Source of the DNA: Acanthaster planci
Lineage: Eukaryota; Echinodermata; Asteroidea; Valvatida; Acanthasteridae
DNA: 64,000 nucleotides
Direction: 5' to 3'
Assembly: GCF_001949145.1 (NCBI RefSeq)
Contig: NW_019091381.1
Location: 2,776,760-2,840,759 of the forward strand
Within the stretch, counting starts at the first letter, position 1. Every line of letters starts with the position of its first letter. Made by a program: the position numbers and the translations under genes. The notes under the pieces were generated by a model. It was given only the letters and a program-made list of their open reading frames with translations. It did not search any database and had not been told where the DNA came from. Below are positions 17,311 to 28,814 of the stretch, piece after piece.

Positions 17311-20300
17311 CTCTAGACAAGAGATTCGAATGCAGCTTTTGTTATCGACATCTGATCGGCGTTCGAGTTATATGGCGGACTGCAGACTAGTCGCTTTTGC
17401 CGCGCGCAATTTAAGTGTCCCCTGCGTGCGTTTGGGCCACACGTATACGTGTTGCGTATGTCCTCACACAAGGCATTTTACCGCAATAGGGGGCCCTGAT
17501 TTCCCCAGGCAGGATGTAGTCCTAACCATCGCTGCATGCGTGAGTGAAGATCTTAGTCCAATTACGCAGTTTCTTCTGTTACTTTTTCGTTTTGTTTGTT
17601 TTTATCAGCTGCTGATCATATCCAGGAGATGCCATAAAGTCTTAAGACCTCAACGGAAAGCGTTGATTTACAAAGGCACGCCTGATCGATCTAAAACAAA
17701 TGAAGCACACCCAACACGATCAGTGAGAGTTGACTCGTCATTGAAGAAGGTGAAGAGCACGCATTTGGGGTGGATGCAAATATTTATAGTCAAGGGCAAC
17801 CTCCCAGCACCCGCTGCCCACGATGACCACTCCTCGTGGACGACTCGCGGTCCGTCGCCGGCTCCCCCGCACCAGGTGAGACCCGTCAGACTTCATCCCG
17901 GCAAAGCTTCCTACCCCTCCCTCCCTGTCTGTCTTGGCCGGGGGTCATTGGCTTTGGAAGTTCCCGTTCCGCGCAAACACGCGGTCCTGGGCGCCCAGAC
18001 AATAATAACACCCAGCCGAGCCCCGAGCGTGCAAGGACTTTGCGGGCTGAATGTCCCTGCCGTTCAGAAAGCCCTAAACCCCGACCGGATTTGGATGCCG
18101 CCTCCCCAACACGTTCGGCGTTCGAAGCCTTTAACGGCTGAATTGAGTCGCTGAATGGAGCGCGGCCGCCCGTTTTCATTCCGAGTGTTATGCCACTCTG
18201 TCCGCTGCGAGCGATCCCTACGGGCCAACTCGCTTTCACCTTTGTCGACTTTTTCCAGCGGTTTGTTTTATCAACAGCTCAAGTGAAATTCGCAACTTGT
18301 TATTGTGAACAAACGAAAAGCCACCGATGCAAAGAATCCTTTCATTTTGTCTGTGAATTGTGACTGGACATTGACTTGTAGCTAAAAAGCAAAAAGTGCA
18401 AGTGGTCGCAACAACACCGCTTATTTTGTTGAGGGATAAAAATTTCAGAAAATTTGTGACAGCAAGTACAACAAGGGGGACTTCAATCGCATTAAAAAAA
18501 AAAAACTAGACAGGTTCGCACAGCTCCTATAAGCGCAGTACACTGAAGTTGTCACTGTCAAACCTCCAAGCACAACCTAAAACCTGCTTCTATGTCAAAA
18601 ACTTTGATGTCAAGTCATTTTATGACCCCGCAAGTTGACATGCTCTGTTCGTCCACCATTGATGAACTTGACATAAGTCCCAAAAGCAAACTTCCAACCT
18701 CGTTGTTTTGGCACGGCGCTCCTCACCTTTAATTATAGAATCCTCGTTCCCTCCCAATTCTGGTCTTGGTCACAGTGGCCTGTAATTCGCCCCCCTGGTC
18801 AACTTTTGTCCAGCCCCCCCCCGGCCACGTCACTCTTGATTTGTTCTCCCTCACTGCGCTTGATGGGCACAACTCCGCACTCGGTAGTGGAAGAATGAGG
18901 GGCAGGCGCGCCGGGGAGAAATTCCAGGTTTCTTGTTCTGCGTTATGGGTTTGGACTCTAACTGCTTGCCTTAGGAAGCAAACATTTTTCCGCACATTGC
19001 AGCTATTGATGTACGTTTTTTAACTACCGTCTTTGCATTTCAGATAAAGTCAGTTATCTATGAAATAAGCAATGGGAAACCTCGAAACAATCTCATTTTC
19101 CTCTTGTTTTAAGGAATTCTTTATAACTTATTTTTGCTCTTCAAATTTCGTTTTTGAGAACAGCTTTTCTATAGATTATTGTGGTGTTGCTCGTACTGTA
19201 AACCCTGCTCTGGTTGAGATACCTCTCTCCGTTCCGAGCTTTGACGTGTTTCAAATAAGCTTATTTTACACGCTTGTATTCAGAAAAGGTTGTCATAAGC
19301 GATCACACGATAATTGCCTCAATAATTTTATTCCAAACGAAGGGAAGTACCCTAATCTGCAAAAATGTAATAACGTCCAGTATTCTTCTTTTGTCATCTC
19401 CACCTTAAAGGCGACCATCTCTCTTCTTGTTAATCTTCCCAGAGAGAAAAAAAAAGGTTTCCCAAATCGTACGGAGGGCAAACGCCGCGTATAATCCCCA
19501 AACCATTCAGCCAGCCGATGAAGACCCATCGGCAAACCAGCATGGGGTGAGGCGAGATTCTGAACAGCGAGTCCCGGGACTAATAGTCTCCATTGCCTGG
19601 CGTGCATCCGCCCTCCTCACCCGCTCGCGCCAGGGGTCCGCCGTGCAAAGCGCCGCACGGAGACCCCGACTGGGTGGTTTCGGGTACAGCTCTGGACTCT
19701 CTTTTCTTCGGGCGGATACCCCGCCCTTTGTGAGCTACACCGGGGTATTTCAACCATTGTGACATTTGCGGCGTCTAATGGGACAGTTATGTCAATTAGA
19801 TCTATAAATTTAATCGACCGCGATCAATAAAATGGTTTCCTTTATGGTGTTGAGCTGGAGTTGTCACATTTCACCAGGGCAAAATGAGCGACCTTGCTCT
19901 CTGAGAAAAAAAATTGCAATTGTCGCTTTCGTGGCCTGCTGGTGTATGAATGATCCCTATACTCTGGGCTCAAACTACGGCTAGAAATTTACGGTTAAAA
20001 TCGCCCCCGTGTATGAATGCATGCAAGACCTTGGCTCGCGTTATTAGCCCAGTATCATGAAAAGACATTTCAACGCCCTTTATAGATATTTCATCATCGG
20101 TCAGTCATGGTTTATAATCGTCATGTTTCTTTTGTCACTTGTCGGGTCCTACGGGAGTCAAACTAATAAGTCATGCTTATGATCGGAGTTGGGTTGTGTA
20201 ATGATGTTGCCAATTAGAGAGGTTGCATTGACGCGCACAGTCGCCAGTTTCGAAAATGGGCGAAATCGCCGCCGGCTGGTGATGGCGTAGTTTGCCTGCG

Positions 20301-20909
20301 ATTGTAACATTCGATAGTTTTTCAAATACCAACGTTTACAGCATTGTCTTTTCATGGGCCAAAGTTCTTTTTGCGTAATTCCGGTTCCTCGTATTTAGTA
20401 TCCTACAAGGCACTGTCCGTTTCTGCTCTTTGATGTTCCCAGTGGATTGGTGGAGGCTGTAGGCCTATAGAGTTGTGGACTTGATGACGACTTTTCAGGA
20501 AAACGTTCAGAAAGATCCATGGATATTTTTCCGAGATGTCATCAATACACAGTTGTAGGAGTTATGTGGCTAATTTATGGGGGAGAGCAGCAGCGGGATT
20601 GTATGTATTCTGTGCGGATACCAGTATGAGTGTGTATGAAATCTCCGTTCTGCTTATGCTCAGCTTCGAGGACCTTTATAAATTTGGGATATTTTGCCTT
20701 TGGAGCGGACTCACGCCTCTCCAACCTCTGAGTGGAGAGAAAGACCTCGCCAAAATGAAACGGCTGGAGCTCTGAGTAACACACATGTCTATGAGAAACC
20801 GCTATAGCCGCTACACACTGGCTAAGTATTCATGCTTGTTTGCCACTATCACTGAGTCTCAAGCTCGAAATATGCTAAGCGTTTCGTGCGGTAAGCTAAT
20901 ATTGGTTTT
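17311..20909. other. gene-free region
   Basis: No recognisable gene. The longest open frame (17330-18154, 274 codons) has a low-complexity, arginine/proline-rich translation overlapped by open frames on the other strand, and I judge it chance. Nothing else is supported. Confidence 0.4.
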
Positions 20910-21156
20910 GAGATTGTAGGCTTGTGGATTCATCAGGGGATCAATCTTTTTTGGAAGAGGTGTGGTTCTTAGAAGAACTGGTGAGTGTTAACTCTCACCG
21001 GCTCTTCTAAGAACCACACAACCGGTGAGTGTTAACTCTCACCGGCTCTTCTAAGAGCCATGCAACCGGTGAGTGTTAACTCTCACCGGTTCTTCTGAGA
21101 ACCATACCGCTTCCAAAGAGATTGATTCCATGGTGTACCCGCAAGCCTGCAATCTC
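20910..21156. mobile_element. 247-bp foldback (MITE-like) element with internal 44-bp palindromic tandem repeats
   Basis: The two ends are imperfect inverted repeats of roughly 85 bp. GAGATTG at 20910 matches CAATCTC at 21150, followed inward by matches at GGCTTGYGG, ATCAATCT, TTTGGAAG and GGTTCTYAGAAGAAC. Inside are three tandem 44-bp units (phased at 20977, 21021, 21065). Each is centred on a near-palindrome CCGGTGAG-(8 nt with GTTAAC)-CTCACCGG followed by an RGAAGA-type arm. The whole would fold into one long cruciform or several small ones. It has no coding capacity and no clear target-site duplication. A non-autonomous DNA transposon is the likeliest reading. Confidence 0.75.
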
Positions 21157-24100
21157 GTGTGACTTCCACCATGCACAGTTTCAAATCTTACTTAATATTG
21201 GGTTTTCACTTTGGACTTTGCAAAGCTGTGTCGTGTCCTGCATCTTTCGTGTAACTGGTTCTCGGTTTAATACTTTGCACATAAAGTTTGTCGAACAACA
21301 TTTTTGCTGAAACCTGCTTGTGCCGATCACGGGAGCCTCTGTCAGCTCCTTGAGGTGTGCTTCTGTCCTCGAGATGCCAAGGGGGACTTGACGAACTCAT
21401 CAGAGTACCCGTTCAGCATTGTCGGCAGACTGCCTCCAAGGCCGGTGCGGGGCGGGCAACAACTCAAGCGGCCCAACCCTCGACGCGGCCGCATCCTTTC
21501 TGGTCATCACTTCTATTTTTTTTTTCAAACTTTGGTGAATACCCGCTTGATTTGATTGTCTCGGCTGCAGATTGTATGCCGGCCCTGCTTGGCACACACC
21601 ACACAATGCCTCTGTTGATTTTTGTCGCCGGTGAAGCAGGCCCCCGGACGTAATACAGGGGAAAGCTGAATAGGCGGTGATGAGCTAAGTCAACAGGAGT
21701 GAATAGCCTGGGTGCTGCGGTTATTTGTAACTGGTGTCAGGAGCGGTCAACCAACATGCAATACATACACAGTCACGTCACGGCAGACGGGAAAAAGGTG
21801 CATAAGGCATTAAGGGCCGTTTCAGAAGTAACAAAATGGTTTCTTGGGAGGCGTTTTGCGTGTGTGAGAGTTAGTTGCAGGGGGATTTTGAAATTTCTTT
21901 ATAGCTTCTTATGGCCCGTCGGAGGAGTGGGGCGATACTCCGGGAATTTTTTACACGCATTTAGAAGGAAGTGGTGAAATAGTTCCCAGAATTACCTATA
22001 TTTCTCATTTTTCCGAAAAAAAAGGGTTTTGCTCCTTTTGGGGGGGAGGGGAGCACGTGGCCCCCACACCCACGGGATCCGCCAGAGCTGCGGTTGATCC
22101 CATATCTGTGAGATATTTCTACTTTCTTATCTTTCAAACTGAAAGGGCCGAACCTTAGTGCCTCCGTGGACTAGCAATCTGTTAGAGACTTTCTTGTGGA
22201 CTTGTTTTCAAAATTCACCTGAAGGCTGTAAACATGGCGTGTTAGCGGTATACCCAGCAAGAAATGAGACCGAGGGGTACCCCCCCAACATGTCCAATCC
22301 TTACACACATTTCAGACCATTGTTACTTAACACATCCCCCAAGATGTCTGAAAGGAATTCCCCAGATTCCTGCGAGACAATGACCAACACAAAGCAGGGG
22401 GGGTTCTCTCCGTCTCATACCTTGCTGCATATGGTTAACGGCCAGCCTTTCTCTCGCCACTCTGCAGCTTGTCTGAAACTGCATCCGTTGCTTATACATA
22501 TTTAAGATTTAGGCTCGGGCCGATCGAGTCGCAATGAACGTGAATTTGATTGATTACGAGACCAACCGCGCAACATCGACTTGAGATTTGTCGACAACTG
22601 AAAGTATCCCATCCTTGGAAAGTAGAGAGAAAATGTACCCGTTTTTCATTTCGGGGTATGGTCGAAAGAGAACAATCGGGGAAGAACAAAAACGGCAACG
22701 GCGGTAATCTTACCCAAGCACTCCCGAGCACCTGAATATGAGATAATTACCCTGTCACAGATCTGTCGGTGTCCAGTGTACCGTTAGGGTCCCGATGGGG
22801 ACCGACCCGTCCACCCCTTCCCCCCACGGCCCCAGCCCCCCCCCCTTCACATCATTGACCGCTTAACATGCCCTAATCCGTCTGAGCCTCCCGCTCCTTT
22901 CTCCCACCCCCTGTTGGGGAGGATTTGTCCGATAAACGGCCTTGTGGGCTCCTCACGCGCCGCTGCACTCTGCCAAAACCTTCGCCCGGATCTTCTGGTT
23001 CAACCCACCGATGTTTACAGGAACCAGGTCTTCATAATGTCTCATTACAGCTTGGGGACAATACCTCAGTCTGAATTTCCCCCTTCCTTTTTATGCCCCG
23101 GTACATGTTTGGGAGGAGCCGTGATGAGCTTCCTATTGATCCAACTGTCAGTCCGAAAAACCGGGCAGTGAGTGAGAGCCGATTGTTTTAAAACCTGTTT
23201 CCCGGTGAACAGTGGGTGGGATTGAGTGGGGGGGGGACGCGGCCAAGACGGTCGGCATTGAGACCACAAGGGGTGACAACAGAGGAGGACCGGCGAAAAC
23301 ACGGGACGTCACCGCCGGCATTACCACCGGGACTGACGGCTATTGAACGGAAATTTACGCCGCTTGTCTCCGAGTCCACGGGAGGTGTTTTGTGTCCGGG
23401 CCCTCCTTGAATGGGGCGCCCCGCTGCGGGGGCTCTCTTCCCCTCACAATCCCTACCCATCCTCTGCTGCTAAACTCCGATCCATTGGTGTCAGGCACCC
23501 TCATCAGATCTCCCAACCACACAAACGAGTGATATGATTGATGGTGTTAAGAGAGCAGAGAAAAAAAAAGAGAGAAGGGGGACGGGTGAGTTGACAGGGG
23601 TCCCCTCCTTTTTTTTTGAAAAGGGGAACATCATTCAGGAGGGGATTGTTTAGGAGGAGGATAAACCCGGGTGTTAAATCCAAAAGCACAATCGGTATGG
23701 CGACAGTCCGATGATGCTCCGTTAAGTAAACTGAAGCGGTTGATTACAATGTGTCAGCGGCGCGGAGTGTCTCCACAATAGACCCCCGGCATCGGCAGCG
23801 AGGGTTGACAGGAGTTCATCATACACGGGGACCCAGCAAAAATTCCCCTGTCACAAACTTTGCCGCACCTCTCTCACTCCCGTTCTTTTGTGCATCATGT
23901 CTTTTTTGCCTTACTGCACATCTTTTTTTTTTTTTGGCCATTTCAGGTGACATTATAGGTCTCCTCTCATCGGACAGACCTAAGCCTGTGACTGAGTTTT
24001 CTCTCTGGTGCGTATTTGCAGTGGAAACCCAAATAAACGAAAGAAAACTCACTTTCTACTGTCGCTGGTGATTTGGATGTTTGAATTAGTGAGATACTGT

Positions 24101-27100
24101 TTACACCCACAATCGGAAATGTAATTTCTTTTACTCTGTCATGATTTGTTCTCTTTAATAATTCCCAAGTTGGAGTTGTAGTTAAGATGTCATGGTTAAT
24201 TCTTCAATCTCACCGACTTTGCTTTAAATTCAAGCTCCCTTAAATCGTTTTAAGTGTGTGTGGTGTGCAAAGTTGTCAATTGCTTGATTGCTACAGCCAA
24301 AAATTGAACTGAACACAAAATGCAGAATGCTACTTGGTATCGTCAATAACCAGAATGGTCATTTTACAATTGTATTTTACCCTACCGGAAAGTTTTAATG
24401 TTTCTGATGATGACGTCAGCTTCGATCATTAGACCAAGCGGAATCCCTCCTCTGAGTGACTTTAAGACTTGTCTTTTTCTTGCGTGTAGGGCATCCGTCC
24501 ATCCCATCCATTATTGTCCATTTCTGAGAGGACCCGTCCAATTATCTCGGTATCGACGAGTGATTAGCTCAAAATCTGACAATTCCAATAATCGTTGCTC
24601 CCGCCCTTTATTGTTAACCGTTGGGATCCGATCTGCTCCCCGTCAGTGTGCACCCCCTGCGCCGCCTCGCTTGTCAGCTCGGTACCCCAAGGCTCAATCT
24701 GTTCTACTGTCTTCCATAACCGCGCCTCATTTCATTCAGCATTTCCCCACCTCTCCCAAACTGCTGAGCGAGAAACTGTCTGTATTCAAAATCCTTGAGT
24801 CTGAATCAAAAATTAAAAACAAAACAAAACGGAACCTTGGAAAGACCCCCTCTCCCCAAAAATCTTCTTGATTAAAGTCCATGCGTTGAGACCGCGTATA
24901 CGCATGTTCGCTCATACACACCGCGGGGTGTCCACGGCTAATCCTATACCGTCGAATTCATGCCCAGTAGAAAGAAAAAAACACCTCTCTGATGATCTTG
25001 GGCTAAAATTACGGCCCATTCTTTGCAGATAAAAGAAGCCTCCAAACTGGGAAGACGATGTGAGGCCCGTGTCATTATTCGTCATACTTTAGAAATCCCA
25101 GGACCCACATGCTCTTAATGCAGGGTAATACTCCAGTTTTCTATTTGGACGACACGAAGTTTGGCAAATAATTCAAAAGATGCCTTTGCAGGTCGAATAG
25201 TTGTCAGCGGCCTTTTCTGTTCCGCTTAAATTTCCCTCCGCCATGTTTGAGATTTGCCGCCCTCAACTTGCATTCGTTATGATCGTGAAAATGTGTGTGC
25301 CTTTCCAGTGCTGTCTCTCGTGTCAAAAATGTAGTTCCAAAATTAGGGCAAGGTTTGATGGCCGAAACTGATTTCGATAAACCAATCTTACATGAACACA
25401 GATGAATAGTCCGATAAGATCGCGTTAAACGGGGTACCCCCCCCACCACTCTTTTTTCCCGATCATGAGAGACCGTCTCAGAAGAGTTGAAATTTATTCC
25501 CATAATACTGTCTTTCCAGTACACAACGGTAGAACTTGCAGAACTTTGTTGTCGCAGACAGCGTCGCAGATATTTGGTAACTTTGCTGCGGCTGTTTAAT
25601 GAACACCGATAGTCGTTTCAGTAGGGAACCCATTGCGTAGATCATCTATCGAGCTCATGTCCACGTTAAGAATATCTAGCCGTTATCAGAGTCTGTTATG
25701 GCGGCTGAATTATGGACGGACACGCCAACCGGTAGGCTTATTTCGTGCCCCTAAACCCTTGAACTCGGAGTCGCTGGCAAGCCAAATCGATTATCACAAA
25801 GTTGCGTTCACCAGAAAGGTGAAGTGAAATGTTTTCAGAGATTGTCCCTTCCTACCGAAACCGTCGGTACGGTTCACCGTCACAGCTTGGTCCAATATTT
25901 ATCTCAACGACTGGATATCGTGCTCTCGTGATATATTTTATGGTCAAGACCCAACAGGGTGCGATTAAACTAGCGCATCTGCCGACCCCGCATTCAGTGC
26001 AGGTTTCGTGACCGTGTCGACACCGATCCGGTTTGCCCACCGTGAGCGTTAACGGTGTTGGCGTCGAGGAGTTCGGGAAATTTGTTCTCACTTGCAGAAC
26101 AAATTCCAGGGGAGAAAATGGCGTCGGAACAAGTACCCGAAATGACCGGGTTTTTTTTTACCCAGTAAAATGAGTAGTCATTTTATCTCTTAACAAAGTC
26201 GATCAGGAAATTTCTCAAGTCTGCGAACACGACTCTTCGGCGGGCGTGTATACACTCGAGATTGTCCCTAACCACTGCACTTTACTTCTCCGCGGGGCGC
26301 CAGATATTATAATACTTCTCGAACGAGGATGCACTTGACCCGGGGTCAAGCAGCCCCCGTGAAAGTCTCCGGTATCCGCTGGGGTAGCCGCCCTGGCGTG
26401 AGAAAAAGAAACAGTGACTCATTCCCGAGAGCAACCCAATCGGGTGACGTGACGGGGGTGGTGCCTCCCTAAACAAACCCGGCCTGAAATCCATCTTGAC
26501 GAGACGGTCGCCCATGCATGCTGGTGGGTGCGCGCATCGGAGTTATATCGAAACTTTTTTTCAGCATTGCTAATTCGGCAAAATCGGTCCCTCAACGCCA
26601 ACTTCGTCATGACATGTCTCATTTTTCCCTCGGGGAGGTCGGGGAATGCGCAGCTTAATGTTTACCACTTTGGAGGATTAAGCATATGCATGAATTTCAT
26701 TTGGCGCTACCTGATTTAAAAAGCGATTATTCGGCACTTGTGCGGGCTTATCTCAGCCAAAGCTTTCATCATGCAAACATTACTTTGTTGTGCCAAAACA
26801 AATTTAGTTTTTGATCAGATTTCCTCCGTTTTATTATCATTGATTTCTCTTTTTTAATTATCTGTCAGTGTCTGTCGTCCAAAGGCGTTTATTTCCGATC
26901 ACTGTCCCTGCTCATCACAATCTGAGAATTCATTAAATCATCTTAGCTCCCTGGGCATAAGCCTCTCGGTGCTGTCGTTTCAAATGCATACGACGACTCA
27001 AACACAAGGACCACAAAGTGCCTAGTTTTGGTAATTCCTGGTTGGAGCAAGAGGAAAGCTGGGCCGGTAAAGTGACTCACACCCAATCAAGATCACAACA

Positions 27101-28585
27101 CATAGTTGGATTCCAACTTTGACCCTCGGAAGCTACAAATCTTAACCACTGGGCCAAATATCCCCTCCATTCATCGGAGTTCTTCTCCAGCATTCAAACT
27201 CTTGGAACAGGTGATGAATGATTCAATTGCTAGCAAAGTTCTTTGTCTAGGTCGTTGTTTTCCCTTTGGCTGTGCTGCTTTGAAATCCAGTTTCCTCAAC
27301 TACACCTCATGCACGGCAGATAGAGCAAAATGTCACAGTTTTACTTCCAAAACATCACTTATACGTCATCTTGCAACTGTTACCGTGGGTGTAATACAGT
27401 TTGACCTTCTGTAATCACAGTGTTCTGTCATCTTAGCTTGTTTGTCTTTTCATCTCTTTACCCGTCCTGGAGACCTCTGGTTTTAAACCCTAGCTTCATG
27501 AAGAGGTCGGCTGAGGCATCTTTCATTTTCTGTGCGCGGATGCCTTGATGCGTCTTTGCAGTATTTGTGTGTAATATATTATAGTTGGTTGGCAAGACCA
27601 GCCAAAATTGCACGCGTCGTTGAATTATTACAGGAGCTGTTTGTATTTTTTGGCTGGAACAGCGAAATGTTGTCGGAACTTTGTAGTTCCTCTGGACAAA
27701 GCAAACAATCATATAAACAGGTAAAAATATAAAGAACCTTTATGGTTAAACACAGACTTAAAACTTCAACACGATAATTGATAAGAAACTAACTTTTAAG
27801 TGTGCAAGTTCTGCCGGCAGGTGTCAAAATGATACAAATGCTTCTTCGTTGCGTGAGCTTTTCCTGGACTGAACTAATGTTGAGGCCATGGGATTATGAC
27901 GAAACCACCCAAAGAACACCTGAACGCAACCTCAATTGAACTAATTAACTAAAAGGCCAAATGGCAAATAGTTTGGAAGAAATGGAAATCCCCGCCCCAT
28001 TCTTGCTTTCCCGTCCGAAAAGGGGAAAGGGGCGGGAGGAAAAGTGCAGTGAATCTGGGTTTTTGTCTCTCCTGGTTCGGTCACGAGGCCTAAAGTAACG
28101 GCAAACGGCCGCGACAGGTTCAACTCTTTTTGTCCGCGGCCACTTTGACATCCACTTTGCTGGGCTGTTATTCCAAGCCGTGTAATCGGGCGTTAGCGGG
28201 CTTTTGAAAGGGCGGGCAGTGACGGGGCATTACACACATTCACCCCGTCTCTCTCTTTCTCTTTCTCTGCACAGTGCATGCACGGGTCCTTGTCAGCGAC
28301 GGGGGAAAACATTTTTTTTTTATAACAGTCTTTTCTTGTTGTAAAAGACGCACTCTTTTTGAGTTGTTCCTTTTGTGTGTGTCTGCGCGGTGGATGTTGT
28401 TCGGGAAGTGAAGCACCCATGCTGAGCGTGACTGTGACCGCCAGTGACCCTCGGCCGAGTCGAAATTGTCGGGGATTCCGGAACTGAGTTAAAAATCCTT
28501 GTCCCAGTGGTACTTATGAGAGTGGTAAAGTAACGACTCCAGTCCAGTTTTATTTCTCGTTACCCGTTACTTCAGCCCGTTCTTT
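21157..28585. other. gene-free region between two foldback elements
   Basis: About 7.4 kb with no recognised gene. It contains a C-rich tract at 22814-22845, PBX/HOX-like TGATTGAT motifs at 22547 and 23535 (a number expected by chance), a CRE-type TGACGTCA at 24411 and a perfect hairpin TAAAATGA-gtag-TCATTTTA at 26166-26185. It also contains an AT-rich stretch at 26640-26800 with POU- and SOX-like motifs. The ORFs (up to 157 codons) look random. Confidence 0.45.
22814..22845 (-). other. C-rich tract, quadruplex-forming on the minus strand
   Basis: C runs of 4, 6, 4 and 10 (22814-22817, 22820-22825, 22830-22833, 22836-22845) have loops TT, ACGG and AG. The minus strand fits the quadruplex pattern. 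No promoter or gene is seen next to it. Confidence 0.5.
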
Positions 28586-28814
28586 CACTGTAAAAACGCT
28601 GGACAATTTTTTGCCCAGTGTTGGGTACCAGGTGAATCGCCTAACTGTTGGGTCAACCACGCTGACTCTCTCCCAAAATCAAGGCAAACCTGTCTCATTT
28701 TACCCAACAGTTGTGGAAAAGTTATTTACACTACCACTTTTTGACCGCAGCATTCTAAGCGATTCACCCGGTACCCAGCGCCGGGCGAAAAAAAAGGCCC
28801 AGCGTTTTACAGTG
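28586..28814. mobile_element. 229-bp palindromic MITE-like element
   Basis: The ends are inverted repeats starting CACTGTAAAA and ending with its complement, continuing through ACGCTGG, TTGGGTACC and GGTGAATCGC (left 28586-28642, right about 28753-28814). A second, inner perfect 11-bp inverted repeat (AACTGTTGGGT at 28643-28653, ACCCAACAGTT at 28702-28712) is nested inside. It has no ORF for a transposase and no clear target-site duplication. The superfamily cannot be assigned from this. Confidence 0.75.

Noticed and set aside
17330-18154. 274-codon open frame on the plus strand
   Set aside because: It does not resemble any family. It is rich in Arg, Pro and Ser, is overlapped by open frames on both strands in G+C-rich sequence, and has no splice or promoter context of its own.
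19072-19494. 140-codon ORF from an ATG, Phe/Ser rich
   Set aside because: AT-rich composition explains the amino acids; no motif and no conserved neighbour.
22547-23544. TGATTGATTA and TGATTGATGG, PBX/HOX-type sites
   Set aside because: The TGATTGAT core is expected about twice in 64 kb on both strands by chance; two copies mean nothing alone.
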